Of a DNA stretch of 9,863 nt, positions 1 to 6,603 are shown one piece after another (position 1 is the first letter of the stretch; every line of letters starts with the position of its first letter). Below the pieces are notes generated by a model, which saw only the letters and a list, made by a program, of their open reading frames with translations, made no database searches and was not told the origin of the DNA. The DNA is taken from assembly GCA_035345935.1 (NCBI GenBank), contig DAORDK010000115.1:1-9863 (forward strand), written 5' to 3'. The stretch is from SSSZ01 sp035345935 (GTDB lineage Bacteria > Pseudomonadota > Gammaproteobacteria > Burkholderiales > Rhodocyclaceae). Both the position numbers and the translations under genes were made by a program.

Positions 1-56
1 TCATCATGGTTATGACGGGGCGCGCAGAAATCATGGGTTGTTCAGGGAATCCCTAG

Positions 57-182
57 ATGATCACACCCGGCCCGCCCCCGGCCAACGGGTTCAACGCCAG
101 ACACTGCGAGATTTTCGAACAGTGGCTCGGGCTGCCCTTGATTGAGGCCGGCGCCGGAACAGATAGTCTTTCCCGTGTATAA
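57..182 (+). CDS. possible small leader ORF (41 aa), function unknown
   Basis: This short open frame begins with ATG directly after an in-frame TAG stop and ends with TAA five bases before the ATG of the HPF/RaiA-like gene. An AGGGA Shine-Dalgarno-like sequence lies at 44-48, eight bases before its ATG, whereas the next gene has no visible ribosome site. That arrangement would suit translational coupling. Roughly 70% of codons end in G or C, and more in the first 33, which resembles the neighbouring genes. The predicted peptide starts MITPGPPPANGF and has a central stretch with Cys, Trp and mixed charges (RHCEIFEQWLG). No signal peptide, membrane segment or known domain is recognised. It may be a real small protein, a translated leader, or a chance frame in GC-rich DNA. 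The call rests only on spacing and base composition. Confidence 0.3.
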   Translation: MITPGPPPANGFNARHCEIFEQWLGLPLIEAGAGTDSLSRV

Positions 183-187
183 CCCTA

Positions 188-562
188 ATGAGCACCCAGC
201 CAATGAAAGTACAGATTCAATTCTCTGAGATCAACCTGTCCGACGAAGTGCGGCGCCATGTCTTGCGGCGCCTGCACAATGCGCTGAACCACGGCGCCAA
301 ACTCGTCTCCCGCGTGGTCATTCGCCTGAGCGACATCAACGGCCCCCGCGGTGGAGAAGACAAATGCTGCGCCATCGAAGTGCGCCTTGCGGGCGGTGAC
401 GCGGTATATGCCAAGGGGGTTCAAGGCAATGTCTTCGGCGCGATCAATCTGGCCGCCAGACGCCTCGGGCAGTGCTTTGACCGCCAACTGGCGCGCTCCC
501 ATCGCCAGGCCGGGCGCCGCCGCACCATCCGCGCCCCGGCGCTCTTGGCCACCCCCGCCTGA
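188..562 (+). CDS. HPF/RaiA-family ribosome-associated protein (short form)
   Basis: The 124-residue product resembles the ribosome hibernation/ribosome-associated inhibitor family, small cytoplasmic proteins that bind the decoding region of the 30S subunit under slow growth or stress. The family fold is visible as an N-terminal strand (KVQIQFSEINLS, residues 7-18), a basic helix (about 19-36), a strand (VVIRLSDING, about 43-52), the typical glycine/charge turn GPRGGEDK (52-59), a further strand (AIEVRLAGG, 62-70) and a second helix (about 82-105). Residues 103-124 form an arginine-rich tail that is probably disordered and is unusual for the family. There is no long-HPF C-terminal dimerisation domain. 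The start is uncertain: neither ATG 188 nor the in-frame ATG at residue 7 has a clear ribosome-binding site, and coupling to the preceding small ORF is possible. The gene precedes the CBS gene by 39 bases on the same strand. The family assignment is fairly secure. Whether it hibernates ribosomes or has another ribosome-linked role is not shown. Confidence 0.86.
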   Translation: MSTQPMKVQIQFSEINLSDEVRRHVLRRLHNALNHGAKLVSRVVIRLSDINGPRGGEDKCCAIEVRLAGGDAVYAKGVQGNVFGAINLAARRLGQCFDRQLARSHRQAGRRRTIRAPALLATPA

Positions 563-601
563 GGCGCCGGCCGACCAAGCGCCCCGCCCCCATCGTCCGC
601 C

Positions 602-1228
602 ATGTTCACCGTCTATGGCCTATCCGGCCAAGTCTTCAACGGCCCCCTCGAGTCCCTGTATCGCGTCAACCAATTGGCGCGGCTTGCCGCCGCACGCCCA
701 CCCACGGGGCGCGAGGAAGAACCGGTTGCCGACGCGGCAACCCTGGCCACCCCGGCGCACCAGGCCCTGCGCTCCTACCGGGCCATGCTGCCGCAAGAAC
801 TGGAGCGTGGGCCGCTGATCCACGCCGCCCAGGTCATGAGCCGCCCCGCCATCACCGTAGCGGCGCAAGCGCCGGTGAAGGACGCCTGGCGGACCCTGCG
901 CGACAACCGAATCCGGCAGGCGCCCGTGCTGGACGCCGAGCGGCGGCTGGTCGGCATCGTCAGCGAACGCGATCTGCTCACCGCTGTGGATATCGAAGAC
1001 GGGCAACTGGTCGGAAACACCCTGCGCCGTACCGAGGCGGTGATGACCACACCCGTCGTCGCGTCGCACCCGATTACCGATATCCGCCGCATTGCCGCCG
1101 CCATGGTGGCAACCGGGGCTGGTGGCGTACCCATAGTCGGCGAGGACGGGCAATTGCTGGGCTTTGTATCGCGGGGCGACGTGCTGCGCGCCGTTGTCAA
1201 AGACCCACCGCTGAGCCTGTGGCGATGA
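602..1228 (+). CDS. two-CBS-domain protein with N-terminal MFTVYGLSG segment
   Basis: This 208-residue soluble protein contains a tandem CBS pair (Bateman module), which in other proteins senses adenine nucleotides or related ligands. CBS1 spans about residues 78-130: it starts VMSRPAITV and has the core APVLDAERRLVGIVSERDL. CBS2 spans about 147-200: it starts VMTTPVVAS and has GVPIVGEDGQLLGFVSRGD. The Asp in SERD (124) and in SRGD (193) sits where CBS domains commonly contact nucleotide ribose. Residues 1-25 (MFTVYGLSGQVFNGPLE...) form a conserved-looking N-terminal segment that I recall from betaproteobacterial CBS proteins, which supports ATG 602 as the start even though no Shine-Dalgarno is visible. 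Residues 30-70 are a low-complexity linker. No enzymatic or transporter domain is attached, so it is probably a stand-alone regulatory subunit whose partner is unknown. It follows the HPF-like gene at 39 bases, so co-transcription is plausible. Confidence 0.92.
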   Translation: MFTVYGLSGQVFNGPLESLYRVNQLARLAAARPPTGREEEPVADAATLATPAHQALRSYRAMLPQELERGPLIHAAQVMSRPAITVAAQAPVKDAWRTLRDNRIRQAPVLDAERRLVGIVSERDLLTAVDIEDGQLVGNTLRRTEAVMTTPVVASHPITDIRRIAAAMVATGAGGVPIVGEDGQLLGFVSRGDVLRAVVKDPPLSLWR

Positions 1229-1337
1229 CGAAAGACGCCGCCCCGGCAGCATGCCATGCCAACCGGCGTCGGGCCGACGGCCACCTCGGCGCCACGGGCG
1301 GGAAACAATCGGCGGCCGAAACGATCCACCCCCTTAC

Positions 1338-1342
1338 GGAGG
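1338..1342 (+). promoter_or_regulatory. ribosome-binding site of the DUF2062 gene
   Basis: A perfect GGAGG lies seven bases before ATG 1350. It decides between that start and the in-frame ATG at 1251, which lacks such a site and would add 33 residues unlike the family. Confidence 0.7.
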
Positions 1343-1349
1343 CGCATGC

Positions 1350-1889
1350 ATGAAGACGACCAACGAGCTATTGAAACGCCTGCGGGCTTGGGCGCCGAGC
1401 CGTCAGACCATCGAATCGAACCCAGCGCTCCGCGCCCTGGCCCCCCACCTGGCGGACCCCAAGCTGTGGCACTGGTCCCGCCGAGGCGTTGCTGCGGGCG
1501 TCGCCATCGGGCTCTTCATCGGCCTGCTGCTCCCGGTAGCGCAAATTCTTGCGGCGGCTGTCATTGCGGTCCTTCTTCGCGCCAACGTCCCCCTTGCCGC
1601 CGGCACCACCCTGATCACCAACCCCCTGACCGTGCCGCCCATCTACTACGTCGCCTACCAGATCGGAGCCCGGCTGACCGGCCATGCGACCCCCGAACCC
1701 TTCTCACTCGCGGACCCCGTCAGCCTCCTGGACAACCTGCAGACCATTGGCGCCACCCTCTTTTTGGGCCTGGGTGTCTCCGCGACCCTGGCTGCGCTGG
1801 CGAGCTACTTCCTCATATCCGGCGTCTGGGCATGGCGCATTGCCGCCGCGCGTCGGAGCCCGAAACACCGGGCCCGCGCCACGCCCTGA
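1350..1889 (+). CDS. DUF2062 family membrane protein
   Basis: The product has 179 residues and matches the DUF2062 pattern. A short basic amphipathic N-terminus (1-44) is followed by a hydrophobic block at about 46-76 (GVAAGVAIGLFIGLLLP and onward, long enough for two short membrane segments). Next come the family's N-P-T signature region (TTLITNPLTVPPIYYVAYQIG, about 86-106), a polar linker (about 110-131), a C-terminal membrane segment at about 133-162, and a basic tail consistent with the cytoplasmic side. DUF2062 domains occur alone or fused to glycosyltransferases in Proteobacteria. Their biochemical role is not established, so no activity is claimed. The start at 1350 is chosen from the GGAGG site and from alignment with the family's usual N-terminus. 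The gene lies 121 bases after the CBS gene on the same strand and converges on the cysteine-rich protein gene downstream. The gap before it contains a short palindrome (1267-1279) but no convincing promoter. Confidence 0.88.
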   Translation: MKTTNELLKRLRAWAPSRQTIESNPALRALAPHLADPKLWHWSRRGVAAGVAIGLFIGLLLPVAQILAAAVIAVLLRANVPLAAGTTLITNPLTVPPIYYVAYQIGARLTGHATPEPFSLADPVSLLDNLQTIGATLFLGLGVSATLAALASYFLISGVWAWRIAAARRSPKHRARATP

Positions 1890-2028
1890 TCGCAGATCGG
1901 CAACGACGGGAATTCCGTCTCGCCCCGGATAACGCCCCGGCCCCAAGCGACTGTCGCCGGCAACCCGCTCGGGCAGGGGTCAGCCGGACCGTGCCGGCGC
2001 CGCCCTCCGGTCGTCGGATTTGCCGAAG

Positions 2029-2649
2029 TCAGCCCCCGCAGGCCGCATAGCAGCGGTCGTAGGTTTCCTGGCAGCCGGCGCCGGAACCTCTGCCCGGACA
2101 TCTGTATAGCTGGTCACCGCAGTGGCGCACACAGACATCCCAATCCCGCTGTCGGGGCGTTACCGGCTTGGCATCGGGCAGCAGCAGGCTTCCAGTGCGG
2201 GAACAGGCGCTGAAATCAAAGTGGCGTTGCGGGCCGGGCAATTGCGCCCAGGCCTCGTCGGGAATCGCTAATTCCGCCTGAAGGCTGGCCAGTGCCTCCA
2301 TCCCCTCGCCGAGGGTGCCCTCCTCACGCAGCATACGGACTGCTGCACAGTCGGCACGGCGCACAGCATCCGGACCATTCCCGGTCTGCAGACGTGCGCA
2401 GCTGTGGGCAAAGAAGAAGGCCCGCGCCATGGTCGATAACTGGGGCAAGACTTCGGAGTTGTAGCGCATCACTGGCTTGTCCCCTTGGCGACCCGCCCGC
2501 ACCAGGACAGGAAGTGTCGGATCCGACAAGCCTTCGACGGTCCTTTCAGCGGCGTCGATGCACGTGGTCAACTCCAGGGCCCAGGTCGCGCACGGGGACG
2601 CCAAGAGCGCTAGCAACAGGCTCAAGGCATGGATTGAAGTTCTTTTCAC
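2029..2649 (-). CDS. secreted cysteine-rich protein with C-terminal six-Cys hairpin motif
   Basis: I do not recognise this 206-residue protein as a named family. It begins with a clear Sec signal peptide: basic MKRTS, hydrophobic ALSLLLALLA, then SPCATWA, with likely cleavage before LELTTC. The mature part has ten cysteines, an even number suited to disulfides in the periplasm or outside the cell. Four are spread over the first two thirds. The last six (C173, C177, C184, C193, C200, C204) have spacing C-x3-C-x6-C-x8-C-x6-C-x3-C. The middle region is mostly helical in appearance and Ala/Leu-rich. The GTG start at 2649 is preferred over TTG at 2655 because GGGAA lies seven bases upstream of it. 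The gene begins about 40 bases after the stop of the large MshQ-like gene on the same strand, so it is probably co-transcribed and exported to the same compartment. A structural, chaperone or accessory role for the large surface protein is conceivable but unsupported by any motif. Confidence 0.8.
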   Translation of the reverse strand: MKRTSIHALSLLLALLASPCATWALELTTCIDAAERTVEGLSDPTLPVLVRAGRQGDKPVMRYNSEVLPQLSTMARAFFFAHSCARLQTGNGPDAVRRADCAAVRMLREEGTLGEGMEALASLQAELAIPDEAWAQLPGPQRHFDFSACSRTGSLLLPDAKPVTPRQRDWDVCVRHCGDQLYRCPGRGSGAGCQETYDRCYAACGG

Positions 2650-2656
2650 GGACAAA

Positions 2657-2661
2657 TTCCC
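2657..2661 (-). promoter_or_regulatory. ribosome-binding site favouring the GTG start of the Cys-rich gene
   Basis: Read on the minus strand, GGGAA stands seven bases before GTG 2649. The alternative TTG at 2655 would have only one base of spacing. No better site is present between the two genes. Confidence 0.45.
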
Positions 2662-2686
2662 GGGATGAGGCGGCAGATGTGGGGAA

Positions 2687-5600
2687 TCAATAGACCTCCC
2701 GGCTATAGATTATCGGCGCTCGAGGGCCACAGGAGCCAAAGCACGCACGAACGTCGCCGGGTTGGAGGAGCCAGGCGGGAATATTAAGTTTGGACGCGAT
2801 GATATCCACGTAACCGAAATTTCCAGCCCCAGGTGCCGAGAGGGTCAACAGGGGATCGCCGCTCACCAGCCGGCCTGCCGGACTGCCGGCCATGGCCGCT
2901 ATGGTTTCTCCCGCGGCAAGTTGATTGCGCGTGGTCTGGGCCGAGAAGACAAGTCCTCCATTGGCGCTGGTGGGCACGGTCAATTGGCTACAGTTGTCGG
3001 CCGTGTTCCTGACCCAACCGGCGGCGCTCCAATACCGCGCGTAAGCTGGAATGGGCAGTTTGAGGAATTCGTTGCCGTAGGCGTTTCCGAGCTGGAAGGC
3101 GCCGCTGCGCAGCGCCACGCTCTGCTCCCCATGGGTTGCCGAACTGACACCATCGGTATCGGCGGCCCGCACCTGTATCGCGGTCGGAGGCGTCGAGCGA
3201 CTGGAGAACGTGTAGGCGATATTCGACGCCGTCCCTACCCCGCTGGCGAAACCGGTGGCCGCGATGGTGTTATTGGTGAACACGCCCAGAGTGCCGCCCG
3301 CGGCATCGCTCAGGGTGACCAATTTGGCCCAGGTGGCCCCGGCATAATTGGCCGTGATGCCACCCCCCGCCGCCCGGGCAGTCACGGTTGCCGTGAAAGA
3401 CTGGCCCGAATAGGTAAAACTGCCACAACCCTGGCTCACGGTGGTGTCAAAGTAGGCCGGCTTGAAGCGCCCGACACTGGTCTGGCTGCCGTTCGCACCC
3501 AGGCCGGAGCCCAGGTAGTTGGAGGTCGTCGCAGTGAGATCGATGGTTCCCACCTCACTCCAGGTCAGGTTGGCACTGGCGGCACCACCTGCAAACCCAG
3601 ACAGGGACTGGTTGATCGCCGCGGCATTGCCCGGACCCGGTATCGGATTGCTGGAGGCGAGGGTGACCGTAGCCGCCGCGGGGGATTCCTGGCCGAAATT
3701 GGGCGCAGCCGCCGGCGTGGCGCATTGGTTGAGGGCTGTGACGGTGACATTGAAAGGCGTCCCTGCCGTCAGGGGCGCCACAGGAATTCCGCTCAGTCTG
3801 AAACTCTTGGGCGCGGCAATGAAGGTGTTGCCGGAAACCGCGGCGAGGGAAAGCCCGCTGTCCCCGGTGGCGTTGCTGCCGGAATAGGTCGGGTAGAGGG
3901 CAAGCTGGCCGACATCCTGGTAAACGAAATTGGTAAGCGTCGCGGTTCCGGTGGCGTCGAAATAAAGATTGCTCAGCACGGTCGGGCTGGCCGCGCTGGT
4001 GGAGAGCGCCGCGACGGTGGAAGTCGCCCCGCCCGCGGAAGTGACGTAGTTCAGGCTGGGGACCAGCGTTCCGCTGTGTGGATTGGCGTAGCCGGCATAG
4101 AGCGAGACCGAGCGATTGACTCCGGCGAAGGCAGGCACGCAGGCCGTCCCCGTGGCATCGGCCCGAACCGCCTTCAGGGTGACGGTCTGGGGCAGGCAGG
4201 CGTAGTGATTCGGAGCGCTGACCAGGAATCCGGCCGCCGCGAAGCTGATGGCGCAGGCACTGCCCGAATCCGTCGCCCCGGTGCCGGTATGCGTGCACTG
4301 GACCGTGGTATTGGTGGCGCCGCTGGCAGTCCCGGCCAGGGTATCGGTGCGCACGTTATGCTCCTTCAGATAGACGGTTCCACCGTTGGCCACGGTCACC
4401 GACCCGGTGATAGGCGAGGCGCACAGGGTGTCGCTGCACCACTGGGCACCGGCGATGGCGGTGGGAGTGAAGCTCACCGAACCACTGGTCTGGGACGCGG
4501 GAACACCGTTGCAGGGCGCGCTCGAAGTACAGCCCAGCACCGTGACGGCCTTGGCGGTACAGCTCAGCCCGACGCCGTCATGGACCAGTTCGACGTGGTC
4601 GATGGTCGAACAGAGGCGCGTTCTGGTCATTAGCGCCTGGATGGTGGCCTGGCTGAGGACTCCGGAAAAGATTTCAAGTTCGTCGATGTTGCCGTAGAAA
4701 TGCCAATCCGCCTGCTGCCCTTCAGAAGACGACGCACTCTCGCCGCCGATGGCGGCGAGGCCCGTCCCGTCAGTCCAGGTGCCGGCAAAGGCGCTGCTGG
4801 TGATGGCCAGGGGATTGCCCGAGGCATCGAAGACATAGAGGGTCACCTGCTTGGCCACGGTGTCGATGGTCACGGCGACGAAGTGCCAGGCATTGCTGGT
4901 GATGACCGGGTTGGTATCGAGGCAGAAGACGCCGCAACTGGGGTTGCTACCCTGGCCCGTGACGCTCCCGCTGTTACTGATATTGCGGTTGAAGAACCGT
5001 AATTTGGCCTGCCCGGTCCCGTCGGCGAGGCTGAATCCCCAGCCGTTCTGGGCGTCGTCCCGAACCAGGATACGCTGATGGTGCGAGCTGGCCGCCGTGG
5101 ACCGGATCCAGGCCATGAAGGTGAAGCTGGTGGGTAGCGTCGGGATGGTGGGCAACTCCACATAGGTGTAACTGCGCACCGTCGCCGTGGTCTTGTCGAA
5201 CTCGCCGTAGTTGCAGGTGCTCTGCCCCCCGCTACTGTAGGCCGGAGTTCCCGAGACTGCGGAAGGAGGCACCGACGAGCCGTTGGCGATCTTGGCGGTG
5301 CCGTGGTGGCCATTGCCGCTGCTGTCCTTGACCTCGCCCGACGTCCCGTTCCAGGACGTTTCGTCCATGCGCCAGTCGGCCAGCGGGGCAAGGATCGTGA
5401 CCGGCGGCGCCGAAGCCGTGAGGACCGGGCTCCCGACATTGGAAACGATGGTGTTGGTCACGGTACCGGCAGAATTGCCCTTGACCGTCAGGGTGGCCGT
5501 GTAATTCGTACTAGCCGCCATGCTTCCCACCGTCCACGTCACCACGCCGCCTGAGAAGGAACAGGTCCCTCGGCTGGTGGTACACGACACATAGGTCAGC

Positions 5601-6430
5601 CCCGCCGCGGCCAGATTATCGGTAATGGCGACACTGACCGAGCTGCTCAGCGCCGTCTGACCGTTGACCGCATGCAGGGTGTAGGTGAAGTTCTGCCCCA
5701 CGGCTGCCGTGGCGGTGCCGGTGGTCTTGGCGAGGGAGAAAGTGCCGCCATTGACGTTGTCCGCACACAGGCTGTTGGCATTGTTGGCGGTGCTGGTACC
5801 CCCCCAGTTGCCCGTTCCGTCAGGATTACGGTACCAGTCCTTGACCGAACTGCCGCTGCCCTTCTGGGCGTCGTAATAGGTATCGCTCGATCCCGTGGCG
5901 GGCAACAGGCTTTCGATTGCGGGGCAACTGCCGTAGGTGCTGCCCGCACCGTAGAACGAGGTGATGTTGTTGCCCAGGCGCAGGATGTCGATGATCTGGT
6001 TGCTGGAGGAATCGTAGAGCACCGCATTGAACGGCGGACTGCGGGTGCGCAGGAAACTGAGAGCGGAATCGGAGAAGCGAATCCAGGGCGACGCTGTCCC
6101 ACAGGTATTTATCGTGCTATTCGTGAAACCGGAATCGACCGCTGTCGTCTGTTTGGTGGCATTGTCCCCAGCGTACAGATCGATCTTCCAGTTGGTAAAG
6201 TTTCCGCTGGCGCTGACCACCGTGGGATCGAGGACGCGCAATTCCAGGTAACCGGCGCCGCTGGGCTGATGGACTTCGTTGAACACGACCTTCCCTCGGT
6301 GCGTGGAACAGACAGCCTGAGCGGATGAAACGGCGCCGAGTAGAAGCACCGCCAGCAGGAAGATCGCCAAAGCGCCCTGGAAGCCTCGGGGTGTCATAGC
6401 GGAATCCGGAAAAATCGTAGCACCGCTCAT
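2687..6430 (-). CDS. large secreted MshQ-like surface protein (LamG and DUF6701 domains)
   Basis: The 1247-residue product is a secreted mosaic protein. Residues 12-39 carry a Sec signal peptide (MTPRGFQG, then a Leu/Ala-rich core, then SSAQA before VCSTH). Mature regions in order are: a lamin-tail-like segment (about 45-200, beginning GKVVFNEVHQPSGAGYLELR); a DUF11-type beta domain (about 228-346, with VGQNFTYTLHAVN and TVGSMAASTNYTATLTV); a LamG/concanavalin-like domain (about 352-602, with ADWRMDE, DSSGNGHHGTA, FTFMAWIR and YGNIDELEIF); and a long DUF6701 region (about 610-1247) ending in GNAYGNEFLKLPIPAYARYW and the terminal IIYSREVY. This layout matches MSHA-pilus-associated MshQ-like proteins, which are thought to act at the cell surface. 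No other msh gene is in the window. The start is uncertain: ATG 6430 has GGTGGG upstream, ATG 6397 gives a shorter, more classical signal peptide, and the frame stays open to ATG 6562. It is probably co-transcribed with the Cys-rich gene and is divergent from the hybrid kinase. A role in adhesion or carbohydrate binding is inferred only from domain type. Confidence 0.92.
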   Translation of the reverse strand: MSGATIFPDSAMTPRGFQGALAIFLLAVLLLGAVSSAQAVCSTHRGKVVFNEVHQPSGAGYLELRVLDPTVVSASGNFTNWKIDLYAGDNATKQTTAVDSGFTNSTINTCGTASPWIRFSDSALSFLRTRSPPFNAVLYDSSSNQIIDILRLGNNITSFYGAGSTYGSCPAIESLLPATGSSDTYYDAQKGSGSSVKDWYRNPDGTGNWGGTSTANNANSLCADNVNGGTFSLAKTTGTATAAVGQNFTYTLHAVNGQTALSSSVSVAITDNLAAAGLTYVSCTTSRGTCSFSGGVVTWTVGSMAASTNYTATLTVKGNSAGTVTNTIVSNVGSPVLTASAPPVTILAPLADWRMDETSWNGTSGEVKDSSGNGHHGTAKIANGSSVPPSAVSGTPAYSSGGQSTCNYGEFDKTTATVRSYTYVELPTIPTLPTSFTFMAWIRSTAASSHHQRILVRDDAQNGWGFSLADGTGQAKLRFFNRNISNSGSVTGQGSNPSCGVFCLDTNPVITSNAWHFVAVTIDTVAKQVTLYVFDASGNPLAITSSAFAGTWTDGTGLAAIGGESASSSEGQQADWHFYGNIDELEIFSGVLSQATIQALMTRTRLCSTIDHVELVHDGVGLSCTAKAVTVLGCTSSAPCNGVPASQTSGSVSFTPTAIAGAQWCSDTLCASPITGSVTVANGGTVYLKEHNVRTDTLAGTASGATNTTVQCTHTGTGATDSGSACAISFAAAGFLVSAPNHYACLPQTVTLKAVRADATGTACVPAFAGVNRSVSLYAGYANPHSGTLVPSLNYVTSAGGATSTVAALSTSAASPTVLSNLYFDATGTATLTNFVYQDVGQLALYPTYSGSNATGDSGLSLAAVSGNTFIAAPKSFRLSGIPVAPLTAGTPFNVTVTALNQCATPAAAPNFGQESPAAATVTLASSNPIPGPGNAAAINQSLSGFAGGAASANLTWSEVGTIDLTATTSNYLGSGLGANGSQTSVGRFKPAYFDTTVSQGCGSFTYSGQSFTATVTARAAGGGITANYAGATWAKLVTLSDAAGGTLGVFTNNTIAATGFASGVGTASNIAYTFSSRSTPPTAIQVRAADTDGVSSATHGEQSVALRSGAFQLGNAYGNEFLKLPIPAYARYWSAAGWVRNTADNCSQLTVPTSANGGLVFSAQTTRNQLAAGETIAAMAGSPAGRLVSGDPLLTLSAPGAGNFGYVDIIASKLNIPAWLLQPGDVRACFGSCGPRAPIIYSREVY

Positions 6431-6478
6431 GTTCCCACCAAACGACCCTGGGGGACAACGCCGGCGGGCGCCTAAGGT

Positions 6479-6532
6479 TTGCGCGGCGATAAGCGGGCGC
6501 AAGGGCGCATCCCAGCGCTTCCCGTTGCGCAA
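6479..6532. repeat. cluster of TTGCGC/GCGCAA half-sites in the divergent intergenic region
   Basis: TTGCGC at 6479-6484 and GCGCAA at 6497-6502 form an inverted repeat with a 12-base spacer. A complete palindrome TTGCGCAA lies at 6525-6532. All sit between the large surface-protein gene and the kinase gene, provided the surface protein starts at 6430 or 6397. They could be operator half-sites, but the motif is short, GC-rich and could arise by chance. No regulator is identified. Confidence 0.25.
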
Positions 6533-6564
6533 TAGCGAACGCAGCAAACCGCAACCGCGCACCC

Positions 6565-6570
6565 TATACT
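6565..6570 (+). promoter_or_regulatory. candidate -10 element upstream of the hybrid kinase
   Basis: TATACT differs from the sigma-70 -10 consensus TATAAT at one position and lies 33 bases before ATG 6604, in one of the few AT-rich spots of the region. No acceptable -35 hexamer is visible 16-18 bases upstream, so if used it would probably need an activator. The opposite strand offers only the poorer TAGTAT or TATAGG. Confidence 0.3.
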
Positions 6571-6603
6571 AGCGCCACGCGTGTTCATCCCTAATTCAGA
6601 ATA

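Noticed and set aside
123..137. TGGCTCGGGCTGC resembling a sigma-54 promoter.
   Set aside because: The GG and GC dinucleotides are eight bases apart instead of the required ten.
2..145. A frame open from the left edge to a TGA at 143-145, as the end of an upstream gene.
   Set aside because: The 47 residues show no domain or coding-like composition, and the overlapping frame from 57 looks better.
1267..1279. CGTCGG-G-CCGACG palindrome between the CBS and DUF2062 genes.
   Set aside because: It is a single short GC palindrome with no T-run or promoter nearby, so neither an operator nor a terminator can be supported.
1905..1919. GACGG-GAATT-CCGTC hairpin just after the DUF2062 stop, as a terminator.
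   Set aside because: The stem is only five pairs and no T-run follows. It is too weak to call in GC-rich DNA.
1987..2012. GACCG/CGGTC pairing in the convergent gap.
   Set aside because: A five-base stem with a 16-base loop is expected by chance at this base composition.
1256..2050. A plus-strand frame overlapping the DUF2062 gene.
   Set aside because: It is Pro/Arg-rich out-of-frame translation. The overlapping DUF2062 frame has a strong ribosome site and family motifs.
2762..4633. A 623-codon open frame on the plus strand opposite the MshQ-like gene.
   Set aside because: Its product is Gly/Arg-rich with no recognisable domain, and it mirrors the G/C-rich codon pattern of the real minus-strand gene, which has clear domains. 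It is a shadow frame.
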